A DNA stretch of 64,000 nucleotides, taken from contig NZ_VJWA01000002.1 in the NCBI RefSeq assembly GCF_007097155.1, positions 744,001 through 808,000 of the forward strand, written 5' to 3'. Origin of the DNA: Glacieibacterium frigidum. Its GTDB lineage: Bacteria; Pseudomonadota; Alphaproteobacteria; Sphingomonadales; Sphingomonadaceae. Position numbers and translations under genes: made by a program. Positions 18,981 through 27,032 of the stretch are shown in pieces. Position 1 is the stretch's first letter. Each line of letters begins with the position of its first letter. The notes beneath the pieces were generated by a model. It ran no database searches. It was not told where the DNA came from and saw only the letters and a program-made list of their open reading frames with translations.

Positions 18981-19613
18981 ATGGTAGTTCGATGGAGTCC
19001 GTACGTCCTAGATCAGCTTGTCGCGCCAGGCATAAACGACTTCAAGACGGCGGTTATTCCTAGCCTGACGGCTGATTTCGCCGAGCACAAATTCTGGCTA
19101 GGGAATTATTTCCTCAATAGCGGCGTGCGCGCTCGGCACAAACCTGGCATCCGCCAGCACGCAATCAATTTAATATTTCGCACGCAGACAGCATTCATCG
19201 CCTACCACACTGCACGCTTACTAACATTTAGATTTCTTCGACGTAGTTCAGAAGGTCGTCCGGCACTAGGTTCATATTACAAATCTGTTGCGACTTGGGA
19301 AGCGGTCGTGCTGAACATTCAGATTGCAATGGACCTTTGGTACAAGTTAACCGGCGAAGCCCTTTTTTAAAAGGGCGATGGAAGCGACGACGAGCGGCTC
19401 TATTCGATTGCTAACACCGTCAAACATTGCGGCACGGAGATTGAGGCTGGCCGGCATAGCGAGCCCTTCACGCTACCACTTTGGCTGAACAATGCGGGAC
19501 TTAACACGCGCTCATGGTCTCTAACATATATTGAGTTGTCTGAGCAGCTGCGTGGCTTCGCGCATTTGGCTGATCGGCTACAGGACCCACTTTGTCGGAA
19601 TCCACTCGAATAG
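18981..19613 (+). pseudogene. Hypothetical gene interrupted by an in-frame TAA
   Basis: The frame from ATG 18981 encodes 129 residues and stops at TAA 19368-19370 inside a run of six T and four A. The same frame then stays open for another 80 codons to TAG 19611-19613. The downstream translation (KGDGSDDERLYSIANTVKHC, later PLWLNNAGLNTRSWSLTYIE) reads like normal protein, so a single base change probably created the stop. The intact protein would be about 210 residues. It has no signal peptide or clear domain, and no family was recognised with confidence. Composition is clearly more AT-rich than the flanks, suggesting transfer. An alternative is a real 129-residue protein with coincidentally open sequence behind it. 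Confidence 0.6.
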
Positions 19614-19664
19614 GCGAAGTGATTTTGCCGTACGTCTTGCGCATGGGTTGCCCCGCTGAACGAC

Positions 19665-19693
19665 TTGCGGCGGCAGGCACGTAGGGCTATATC
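19665..19693 (+). promoter_or_regulatory. Candidate promoter of the rimP-nusA-infB operon
   Basis: TTGCGG (19665-19670), a 17 nt spacer and TATATC (19688-19693) form a plausible sigma70-type promoter about 95 nt before the proposed rimP start. It lies just behind the end of the interrupted gene. The prediction rests on box match and spacing only. Confidence 0.45.
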
Positions 19694-19786
19694 GCCCCCA
19701 TCTTCCACATGGGTAACCGGTGTAAGGTCGGCTCCGGAGCGTCCGGGCCGCCGACGCCACCGCTTGTCTTTCGGGTGTTTTGTAAT

Positions 19787-20377
19787 TTGGCCGATATTGC
19801 CGTCCTGACCGCGCTGATCGAACCCGTCGTCCGTGACCATGGGTGCGAGCTCGTGCGCGTCCAGCTGAACGGCAGCAAGGCGGCGCCGACGCTGCAGGTG
19901 ATGGCCGAGGATCCGGCGACCGGGCAGCTCGGCATCGACGTCTGCGCGTCGATCTCGCGCGCGCTGTCCGACCTTTTCGACGAGGTCGACCCGATCGAGA
20001 GCGAGTATCAGCTCGAGGTTTCGTCGCCGGGCATCGACCGCCCGCTTACGAGGCCCGCCGACTGGACCCGCTGGGCGACGCACGACGTGCGCGTGCGGCT
20101 GGCGGCACCCGTCGACGGCAAGAAGAACATCCACGGCGTCATCACCGGCCTCGCCGACAGCGGCGACGCCGCGATCATCGCGGTGCCGGGCCAGGGCAGC
20201 GTCACCGTGCCGCTCGCTGCGATGCAGGGCGCGAAGCTCGTGCTGACCAACCGCCTGATCAACGCGACGCGGCCTGCCGGCATGGCGGGCTTCGACGGCG
20301 AGCCCGACATGGGCCAGTTCGACGACATCATCGAAGACGCCGGCGAGCCGGCGAACGACAACAGCGACGAGGACTAG
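19787..20377 (+). CDS. rimP: Ribosome maturation factor RimP
   Basis: The 196-residue protein is needed for maturation of the 30S subunit. It has the RimP N-terminal domain (LIEPVVRDHGCELVRVQL, then CASISRALSDLFDE and YQLEVSSPGIDRPLTR) and the C-terminal SH3-like domain (HGVITGLADSGDAAIIAV), with an acidic tail. The start is uncertain: a TTG at 19787 gives the family-like beginning LADIAVLTALIEPVV, while the frame is open from ATG 19709 with an unlikely proline-rich lead. No strong ribosome site marks either. It is followed after 4 nt by nusA, the classical operon order. Confidence 0.93.
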   Translation: MADIAVLTALIEPVVRDHGCELVRVQLNGSKAAPTLQVMAEDPATGQLGIDVCASISRALSDLFDEVDPIESEYQLEVSSPGIDRPLTRPADWTRWATHDVRVRLAAPVDGKKNIHGVITGLADSGDAAIIAVPGQGSVTVPLAAMQGAKLVLTNRLINATRPAGMAGFDGEPDMGQFDDIIEDAGEPANDNSDED

Positions 20378-20381
20378 AGCC

Positions 20382-21950
20382 ATGGCCAGCCCCCCCACCC
20401 CCAGCGTCACGGCGAACCGCGCCGAGCTGATCGCCATCGCCGACGCGGTGGCGCGCGAGAAGCTGATCGACCGGATGATCGTCATCGAGGCGATGGAAGA
20501 GGCGATCCAGCGCGCCGCCCGCGCCCGCTACGGCGTCGAGAACGACATTCGCGCGAAGCTCGACCCCAAGTCGGGCGACCTGCGGCTGTGGCGCGTCCTC
20601 GAAGTCGTCGAGGAGCCCGAGGATTTCTTCAAGCAGGTCAGCGTCGCCGACGGCTCGAAGCTCAAGGCCGACGCGGCGATCGGCGATTATATCATCGACC
20701 CGCTGCCCCCGATCGAGTTCGGCCGCATCGCGGCGATGGCGGCGAAACAGGTCATCGTCCAGAAGGTCCGCGACGCCGAGCGCGACCGCCAATTCGAGGA
20801 ATACAAGGACCGCCAGGGCGAGATCATCACCGGCCTCGTCAAGCGCGCCGAGTTCGGCCACGTCGTCGTCGATCTGGGCAAGGCCGAGGGCGTCATCCGC
20901 CGCGACCAACAGATCCCGCGCGAAGTGCTGCGCCCCGGCGACCGCGTCCGTGCGCTGATCAGCAGCGTCCGCCGCGAACCGCGCGGGCCGCAGATCTTCC
21001 TGAGCCGCGCCGCCGGCGACTTCATGAAGAAGCTGTTCGCGCAGGAAGTTCCCGAAATCTACGACGGCATCATCGAGATCAAGGCGGTCGCCCGCGACCC
21101 CGGCAGCCGCGCCAAGATCGGCGTGATCAGCCGCGACTCCTCGATCGACCCCGTCGGCGCGTGCGTCGGCATGAAGGGCAGCCGCGTCCAGGCCGTCGTG
21201 CAGGAACTGCAGGGCGAGAAGATCGACATCATCCCCTGGTCGCCCGACGTCGCGACCTTCGTCGTCAATGCGTTGCAGCCCGCCGAAGTCGCCAAGGTGG
21301 TGATGGACGAGGAAGACAACCGCATCGACGTCGTCGTCCCCGACGACCAGCTGAGCCTCGCGATCGGCCGCCGCGGCCAGAACGTCCGGCTTGCCAGCGC
21401 GCTGACCGGCCGCCAGATCGACATCATGACCGAGGCGGACGAGAGCGAGCGCCGCCAGAAGGAGTTCGTCGAGCGGTCGGAGATGTTCCAGACCGAGCTC
21501 GACGTCGACGAGACGCTCGCGCAGCTGCTCGTCGCCGAGGGCTTCAGCCAGATGGAGGAAGTCGCCTACGTCGAGCTCGACGAACTGGCGTCGATCGAGG
21601 GCTTCGACGACGATCTCGCGACCGAGCTGCAGAACCGCGCCACCGAGGCGCTGGAGCGCCGCGAGGCCAAGGCACGTGCCGAGCGCCGCGAGCTGGGCGT
21701 CGAGGACGCACTCGCCGAGATCGAGGGCCTGACCGAGGCGATGCTCGTCGTGCTGGGGCAGAAGGGCGTCAAGACGCTCGACGACCTGGGCGACCTGGCG
21801 ACTGACGAGCTGGTCGATGCGCGCACCGGCATCCTGCGCACCTTCAAGCTGGGCGACGAGATGGGCAACAAGATCATCATGGCCGCCCGCGCGCACTGGT
21901 TCGAGGACGAGACTCCGAAGGAGGACGCGTCCGCGGATGTCGAAGGATGA
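20382..21950 (+). CDS. nusA: Transcription termination/antitermination factor NusA
   Basis: The 522-residue protein binds RNA polymerase and nascent RNA. It shows the N-terminal polymerase-binding domain, an S1 domain (GEIITGLVKRAEFGHVVVDL near residue 145), the KH pair (VGACVGMKGSRVQAVVQEL near 260 and LAIGRRGQNVRLASALTG near 325), and two C-terminal helix-hairpin-helix acidic repeats (after residue 370, with EGFSQMEEVAYVELDELASI and LGQKGVKTLDDLGDLATDEL), as in proteobacterial NusA. Its end overlaps the next gene by 14 nt. Confidence 0.97.
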   Translation: MASPPTPSVTANRAELIAIADAVAREKLIDRMIVIEAMEEAIQRAARARYGVENDIRAKLDPKSGDLRLWRVLEVVEEPEDFFKQVSVADGSKLKADAAIGDYIIDPLPPIEFGRIAAMAAKQVIVQKVRDAERDRQFEEYKDRQGEIITGLVKRAEFGHVVVDLGKAEGVIRRDQQIPREVLRPGDRVRALISSVRREPRGPQIFLSRAAGDFMKKLFAQEVPEIYDGIIEIKAVARDPGSRAKIGVISRDSSIDPVGACVGMKGSRVQAVVQELQGEKIDIIPWSPDVATFVVNALQPAEVAKVVMDEEDNRIDVVVPDDQLSLAIGRRGQNVRLASALTGRQIDIMTEADESERRQKEFVERSEMFQTELDVDETLAQLLVAEGFSQMEEVAYVELDELASIEGFDDDLATELQNRATEALERREAKARAERRELGVEDALAEIEGLTEAMLVVLGQKGVKTLDDLGDLATDELVDARTGILRTFKLGDEMGNKIIMAARAHWFEDETPKEDASADVEG

Positions 21951-22596
21951 GCCCGAGCGGCGTTGCATAATTAGTGGCGAGCATGGCGGCCGGGCGGACC
22001 TGATCCGCCTGGCGCTCGATGCCGACGGTGCCGTCGCCCCCGACCTGGGGGCGAAGGCGCCGGGCCGCGGCGCGTGGGTAACGCCCGACCGCGACCTGAT
22101 CGCCACCGCATTGGCCAAGGGCAAGCTGCGCGGCGCGTTGATCCGGGCGTTCAAGACGCAGGACATCGCGGTCCCCGACGATCTGGTCGCGCGCATCGAC
22201 ACCGGCCTCGAACGCCGGGTGTTCGACACGCTGGGGTTGGCGAACAAGGCAGGCACTCTTATCTGGGGTGGCGAGCGGATCGGCGACGCCCTCCTGGCAG
22301 GCCGGGTCAAGCTGCTCATCCATGCCAGCGACGCGGCCGCCGACGGCCTCGAGAAGATCCGTCGCAAGGCGCGTGGCACGGCGGCGATCACGCTCCCCGT
22401 GACGCGCGAGCGATTGTCGTTGGCCTTGGGGCGCGAAAATGTTGTACATGCCGCCGTCTGCGACTCTGCGGCGGCGGCGCGCGTGATGGCGGCTGTCGAC
22501 CGGTGGCTCGCATTCAGCGGTCTGGGCGAAGTGATTGATGATGCGGCGGCGGACAGCCCGTCCCCGCAGGACGAAGGGTTTCAGGTTCAAGCATGA
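21937..22596 (+). CDS. YlxR/DUF448 RNA-binding protein fused to an L7Ae-like domain
   Basis: The 219-residue protein has an N-terminal YlxR (DUF448) domain with PERRCIISGE in place of the usual RxCxxxR motif, followed by GRGAWVTPDRDLIATALAKG. From about residue 95 a ribosomal L7Ae/L30e-like domain follows (LGLANKAGTLIWGGERIGDA, then LLIHASDAAADG). Alphaproteobacteria commonly carry this fusion between nusA and infB, and it is thought to be a nucleoid- or RNA-binding factor. The ATG at 21937 lies inside the end of nusA, and its stop overlaps the infB start as ATGA. Confidence 0.9.
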   Translation: MSKDEPERRCIISGEHGGRADLIRLALDADGAVAPDLGAKAPGRGAWVTPDRDLIATALAKGKLRGALIRAFKTQDIAVPDDLVARIDTGLERRVFDTLGLANKAGTLIWGGERIGDALLAGRVKLLIHASDAAADGLEKIRRKARGTAAITLPVTRERLSLALGRENVVHAAVCDSAAAARVMAAVDRWLAFSGLGEVIDDAAADSPSPQDEGFQVQA

Positions 22597-25337
22597 GTGA
22601 CGACAACAAGCCCAAGCTCGGCATGCGCGCCCCCCTCGGTCTCGGCAAGACCGTTGAGGTCGGCAAGGTCAAGCAGAGCTTCAGCCACGGCCGCACCAAG
22701 CAGGTGGTGGTCGAGGTCAAGCGGCAGCGCGTGCTGCACCGCCCGGGCGACCCGCGTCCGGAAGAGGTCGTCGAGGCTGCACCGCCGCCGCCGCCCGTAG
22801 CCGCCCCCGCACCCCCGCCCGTCGCAGCGCCCCCCGTCGCGGCTCCTGCCCCGACGCCGCCGCCCGCGCCGGTCGTCGAGGCACGCCCGCTGCCCGCCGA
22901 CACTGCCCCGCGCCCCGCGCCGCCGCCGGTGATGTTCACCCCCGTCGAGCGCCCGGTGCCCGTCGTGAAGGCGCCCGAGCCGGCGCCTGCGCCGCCCGAG
23001 CCCGTCGCTGTGGCCCCCGTTGCCGCGCCGACGCCGGCGGCGGCACCTGCCCCGACTCCGCCGGTCCGTTCGGCGCAGGCCACGCCGCGCCCGGCCGCCC
23101 GTCCGGCTGCACGTCCGCCGCAGCGTCCGGCTGCCCCCGCCGTCCCCGACCTGATGACGCGTCAGGAGCGCCAGGCGGCGCTGCTGCGCCAGGCCGAGGA
23201 AGACCGGATGCGCATGGCCGAGGAGGCCCGCGTCCGCGAGGAAGCCGCGCGCTACGAAGCCGCCGAGCTCGAGAAGATGCGGCTCGAGGACAAGAAGAAG
23301 GCCGAGGCCGAGGCAGCGCTGCGTCCCGCCGAGGAGAAGGCTGCCCCGACGGGTCGACTGCCCGGCAGCATCACGCCGATCATCGATGACGAGGATGCGC
23401 GCGGCAAGAAGCCCGGCGCGCTGCGTCCCGCCGGCCGCCTGCGTGCCGGCGACGACCGCCGCCAGGGCCGCCTGAGCGTGAAGACCGCGCTCGACGAGAG
23501 CGATTCGGTGCGCGTCCGCAGCCTCGCCGCCCTTCGCCGGGCGCGCGAGAAGGAGCGCGGCTCGATCGGCTCCAAGGCCAAGCAGGTCCGCGAAGTCGTG
23601 GTGCCCGAGACCATCACCGTCGCCGAGCTGGCCAACCGCATGGCCGAGCGGACGATGAACATCACCCGCACGCTGGCGCGCCTCGGCATGCCGGCGGCGT
23701 CGACCGACGAGATCGACCAGGACACCGCCGAGCTGGTGCTGGCCGAGTTCGGCCACACCATCGTCCGCGTCAGCGATGCCGACGTCGAGATCGGCATGGT
23801 CGGCGAGGAGGACATCGACGATCACCTGCTGCCGCGTCCGCCGGTCGTCACGATCATGGGCCATGTCGACCACGGCAAGACCAGCCTGCTCGACGCGCTG
23901 CGCGGCACCAATGTCGTGAAGGGCGAGGCCGGCGGCATCACCCAGCACATCGGCGCCTATCAGATCACGCGTAAGAGCGGCGAGAAGATCACCTTCCTCG
24001 ACACGCCGGGCCACGAGGCGTTCAGCGCAATGCGCGCGCGCGGTGCCGACATCACCGACATCGTCGTGCTGGTGGTGGCGTGGGACGACGGCATCATGCC
24101 GCAGACCATCGAGGCCATCCATCACGTCAAGGATGCCGGCGTCCCGATGATCGTCGCGATCAACAAGATGGACAAGGCCGGGGCGGATGCACAGAAAATC
24201 CGCACTGCGCTGCTGCAGTACGACGTGCAGGTCGAAGAGATGGGCGGCGAGGTCCAGGACGTCGAAGTCTCGGCGACCGCCAAGACCGGCCTCGACGAAC
24301 TGATCGACAAGATCCTGCTGCAGGCCGAACTGCTCGAGCTGAAGGCCAACCCCGACCGCGCCGCCGAAGGCACCGTGATCGAGGCGCGCCTCGACAAGGG
24401 CCGTGGACCGCTGGCGTCCGTGCTGATCAACCGCGGCACGCTCAAGACCGGCGACATCTTCGTCATCGGTGCCGAGTGGGGCAAGGTGCGCGCGCTGGTC
24501 GACGACCAGGGCAAGCAGATCAAGACCGCCGGCCCCGCGCTGCCGGTCGAGATCCTCGGCCTGTCGGGCGTGCCCAAGGCGGGCGATGCCTTCGCGGTCG
24601 TCGAGACCGAGGCACGTGCCCGCGAGGTCGCGAGCTACCGTGCCAGCGTCGAGACCGCGGCCCGGACCGAAAGCTCGATGCCGAGCCTCGAGGAGCAGTT
24701 CCTCGCGCTCAAGTCGGGCAAGGTCGAGACCTATCCGCTGGTCATCAAGGGTGACACGCAGGGTACGGTCGAGGCCATCGCCAGCGCGGTCAACCGCATC
24801 TCGACCGACCTGATCAAGGCGAAGGTCCTGCTGGCCGGCGTCGGCGGGATCACCGAGGGCGACGTCTCGCTGGCCAAGGCAAGCGGGGCGCCGATCATCG
24901 GCTTCAACGTCCGCGCCAACGCCAAGGCACGCGAGATCGCAACCCGCGACAAGGTCGAGTTCAAGTATTACGACGTGATCTACGACCTGATCGACGACGT
25001 GAAGGCGGCGATGGCGGGCCAGCTCGGCCCCGAGATGCTGGAGAATGTCGTCGGCCGCGCGCTGGTGCTGGACGTGTTCCAGGCCGGCAAGACGGGCAAG
25101 GCGGCGGGTATCCGCGTCACCGAGGGCGCCATCCGCAAGGCGCTCAAGGCGCGCGTCATGCGCGACGACGTGATCATCTACAACGGCTCGATCGCCTCGC
25201 TGCGCCGCTTCAAGGACGACGTTCCCGAGGTCCGCGCGGGCCTCGAGTGCGGCATCACGATCGAGGGCTCGTCCGACGTCAAGGCGGGCGACATCGTCGA
25301 GACGTTCGAGGTCGAGAGTCGCGAACGGACGCTGTAG
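22593..25337 (+). CDS. infB: Translation initiation factor IF-2
   Basis: The 914-residue GTPase delivers initiator tRNA to the 30S subunit. An alanine/proline-rich, charged N-terminal region fills residues 1-330. The G domain has [16 protein letters not shown] near 421, DTPGHEAF near 470 and NKMDKAGAD near 524, followed by domains II to IV with the IF-2 ending [18 protein letters not shown]. The start overlaps the ylxR-like stop (ATGA), so translation is coupled. rbfA and truB, which usually follow infB, are not seen downstream; a HAD gene comes next after 178 nt. Confidence 0.98.
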   Translation: MSDDNKPKLGMRAPLGLGKTVEVGKVKQSFSHGRTKQVVVEVKRQRVLHRPGDPRPEEVVEAAPPPPPVAAPAPPPVAAPPVAAPAPTPPPAPVVEARPLPADTAPRPAPPPVMFTPVERPVPVVKAPEPAPAPPEPVAVAPVAAPTPAAAPAPTPPVRSAQATPRPAARPAARPPQRPAAPAVPDLMTRQERQAALLRQAEEDRMRMAEEARVREEAARYEAAELEKMRLEDKKKAEAEAALRPAEEKAAPTGRLPGSITPIIDDEDARGKKPGALRPAGRLRAGDDRRQGRLSVKTALDESDSVRVRSLAALRRAREKERGSIGSKAKQVREVVVPETITVAELANRMAERTMNITRTLARLGMPAASTDEIDQDTAELVLAEFGHTIVRVSDADVEIGMVGEEDIDDHLLPRPPVVTIMGHVDHGKTSLLDALRGTNVVKGEAGGITQHIGAYQITRKSGEKITFLDTPGHEAFSAMRARGADITDIVVLVVAWDDGIMPQTIEAIHHVKDAGVPMIVAINKMDKAGADAQKIRTALLQYDVQVEEMGGEVQDVEVSATAKTGLDELIDKILLQAELLELKANPDRAAEGTVIEARLDKGRGPLASVLINRGTLKTGDIFVIGAEWGKVRALVDDQGKQIKTAGPALPVEILGLSGVPKAGDAFAVVETEARAREVASYRASVETAARTESSMPSLEEQFLALKSGKVETYPLVIKGDTQGTVEAIASAVNRISTDLIKAKVLLAGVGGITEGDVSLAKASGAPIIGFNVRANAKAREIATRDKVEFKYYDVIYDLIDDVKAAMAGQLGPEMLENVVGRALVLDVFQAGKTGKAAGIRVTEGAIRKALKARVMRDDVIIYNGSIASLRRFKDDVPEVRAGLECGITIEGSSDVKAGDIVETFEVESRERTL

Positions 25338-25421
25338 TCGCAGCGCGGCCGCGAGCAAGGTGAGGAGCGCCCTTCGCGTTCGTCGCCTTGCGCGCGGACT
25401 CGCGCAAGACCGGCCGGCGGC

Positions 25422-25440
25422 CCGGGCGGGTTACGCCCGG
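25422..25440 (+). terminator. Hairpin after infB, possible terminator
   Basis: CCGGGCG, a five-base loop and CGCCCGG form a perfect 7 bp stem in the 178 nt gap between infB and the HAD gene. There is no T tract after it, so it could be a Rho-assisted stop or a processing signal rather than an intrinsic terminator. The rest of the gap (25338-25515) holds further GC-rich dyads and no gene. Confidence 0.3.
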
Positions 25441-25515
25441 TGCCGTCCGACGGCGCGGCCTTGCCGCGACGCTTTGTACCAGGAACCGTGACGGGCGCGA
25501 TCCGTTCGCCCGCGG

Positions 25516-26223
25516 ATGACCCTCAAAGCCATCATCTTCGGCTCGATCGGCACGCTGACCGAGACGAGCGAACTGCAGCGCGCGGCGTTCAATGCCGCCT
25601 TCGCCGAAGTCGGGCTCGATTGGGATTGGGATGCGGACAGCTACCGCAACCTCGTCGCCGGCGGCGCGTCGGGCGGCGAGCAGCGCATCGCTGCCTATGC
25701 CGAGGCCCGCGACGAAACCCTCACCGACGGACAGGCGGCGCAGATCCACGCGCGCAAGAGTGCGCTGTTCCAGCAGGCGATGGCGGCGGGCGTCGCGCCC
25801 AACCCAGGCGTCGTCGCGCTGATCGAGGCGGCCCGTGCGGCGGGGCTGAAGATCGGCTTCGCATCGACGACGTCGGCGGCCAATATCGACGCGATGTTCG
25901 CGGCGACTGCGCCCGCCCTGACGCGCGCGCATTTCGATGCGGTGATGGACGCCGATGGGGTCGCGAACGGCAAGCCCGCGCCTGATGTCTATCTCGAGGT
26001 CGCCCGTCGCCTGGGCGTCGCGGCCAGCGAGGCACTGGCGATCGAGGACACGCTGCAGAGCGCCGCTTCGCCGCGCGCCGCAGGGATGGCGACGCTGATC
26101 GTGCCGGGCATGATCGCGCGCGGGCAGGACTTCGCCGAGTTCGCGACGGTCGAGACACTCGAGGGCTTCACGCTCGACGATGCCGTCGAACTGCTCGAGA
26201 CGCGGGTCGCCGACGCCGCGTGA
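25516..26223 (+). CDS. HAD-superfamily protein (CbbY-like) without the catalytic aspartates
   Basis: The 235-residue protein has the overall HAD-IA phosphatase plan: cap helices after residue 15, motif II IGFASTTSAANI near 115, motif III lysine in ANGKPAPDVYLEVARRLGV near 155 and motif IV ALAIEDTLQSAASPRAAGM near 173. Motif I, normally FDxDGT, reads FGSIGTLTE here, so the nucleophile position is Gly9 and the general acid position Ile11. It cannot work by the usual aspartyl-phosphate route and may be a binding protein. I recall similar FGSIGT sequences in other alphaproteobacteria, so this may be a stable sub-family. Its stop overlaps the start of the dioxygenase gene (GTGA). Confidence 0.85.
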   Translation: MTLKAIIFGSIGTLTETSELQRAAFNAAFAEVGLDWDWDADSYRNLVAGGASGGEQRIAAYAEARDETLTDGQAAQIHARKSALFQQAMAAGVAPNPGVVALIEAARAAGLKIGFASTTSAANIDAMFAATAPALTRAHFDAVMDADGVANGKPAPDVYLEVARRLGVAASEALAIEDTLQSAASPRAAGMATLIVPGMIARGQDFAEFATVETLEGFTLDDAVELLETRVADAA

Positions 26224-27029
26224 CGCCGCTCGACATTGCGCTGGTAAGCCCTCGCATCGGCGCGGAGGTCCGCGGGCTCGATCTGGCGACACTCGACGCG
26301 GGCGGCGCGGCCCAGCTTCGCGCCGCGCTGTGGCATCATCGCGTGCTGTTCCTGCGCGACCAGCATCTCGATGATGCCAGTCACGAGGCGGCGGCTTGCC
26401 TGCTCGGCGAGATCGCCCCTTACGCGCTCCACGGCGGTGGCGATGCGCTCCTCGAAATGGATGCGGCGCACGGCGGCAAGGCGAACGTCTGGCACACCGA
26501 TTCGACCTTCGAGGCCGAGCCGCCGCTGATCGCGATGCTGCGCGCGGTCGTGGTGCCCGCGGTCGGTGGAGATACTTTGTGGGCGAATACCGAGGCCGCG
26601 TATCGCGCCCTGCCGCTCCCGTTGCGCGGTCTCGCCGACGCGCTGACCGCAACGCACTCCAACGCCTATGACTTCGCGGGCTCGCGCCCCGGCGTGACGC
26701 GCGCGGCGGCCGAGCGCTATGCCGAGCGCTTCACCACCGCGCAGGTCTTCCGCACCGCGCACTCGGTGGCGCGTCCGCACCCGGCGACCGGCGAGCCGTG
26801 CCTGTTTCTCGGCAACTTCGTCACCGGAATAGAGGGCTGGGCGGCGACCGAGGCGAGCGCCGTGCTGGGCGCGCTGCAGGCCTATGTCGTGCAGCCCGAA
26901 AACACTGTCCGCTGGCGCTGGCGAGCCGGCGATGTCGCGATCTGGGACAATGCCGCGACCCAGCACTACGCGCTCGACGATTACGGCGAGGCGCCGCGCG
27001 TCATGAAACGCGCGACGATCCGGCGCTAG
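26220..27029 (+). CDS. TauD/TfdA family 2-oxoglutarate-dependent dioxygenase
   Basis: The 269-residue protein has the TauD fold and the iron facial triad: His and Asp in NVWHTDSTFEAEPP near residue 90, and the distal His in WDNAATQHYALDDYG near 250. The 2-oxoglutarate-binding Arg is in RVMKRATIR at the C-terminus. Members hydroxylate and cleave sulfonates, phenoxyacetates, carnitine-like or sulfate-ester substrates; the substrate here is not evident. The GTG at 26220 overlaps the HAD stop codon. The distance from the HxD motif to the second His is typical. It ends 3 nt before the convergent S9 peptidase gene. Confidence 0.9.
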   Translation: MTPLDIALVSPRIGAEVRGLDLATLDAGGAAQLRAALWHHRVLFLRDQHLDDASHEAAACLLGEIAPYALHGGGDALLEMDAAHGGKANVWHTDSTFEAEPPLIAMLRAVVVPAVGGDTLWANTEAAYRALPLPLRGLADALTATHSNAYDFAGSRPGVTRAAAERYAERFTTAQVFRTAHSVARPHPATGEPCLFLGNFVTGIEGWAATEASAVLGALQAYVVQPENTVRWRWRAGDVAIWDNAATQHYALDDYGEAPRVMKRATIRR

Positions 27030-27032
27030 ACC

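Noticed and set aside
22740..23150. Proline/alanine-rich repetitive coding as a possible separate gene or insertion in infB
   Set aside because: A low-complexity N-terminal region is normal for IF-2 of alphaproteobacteria and the frame is continuous.
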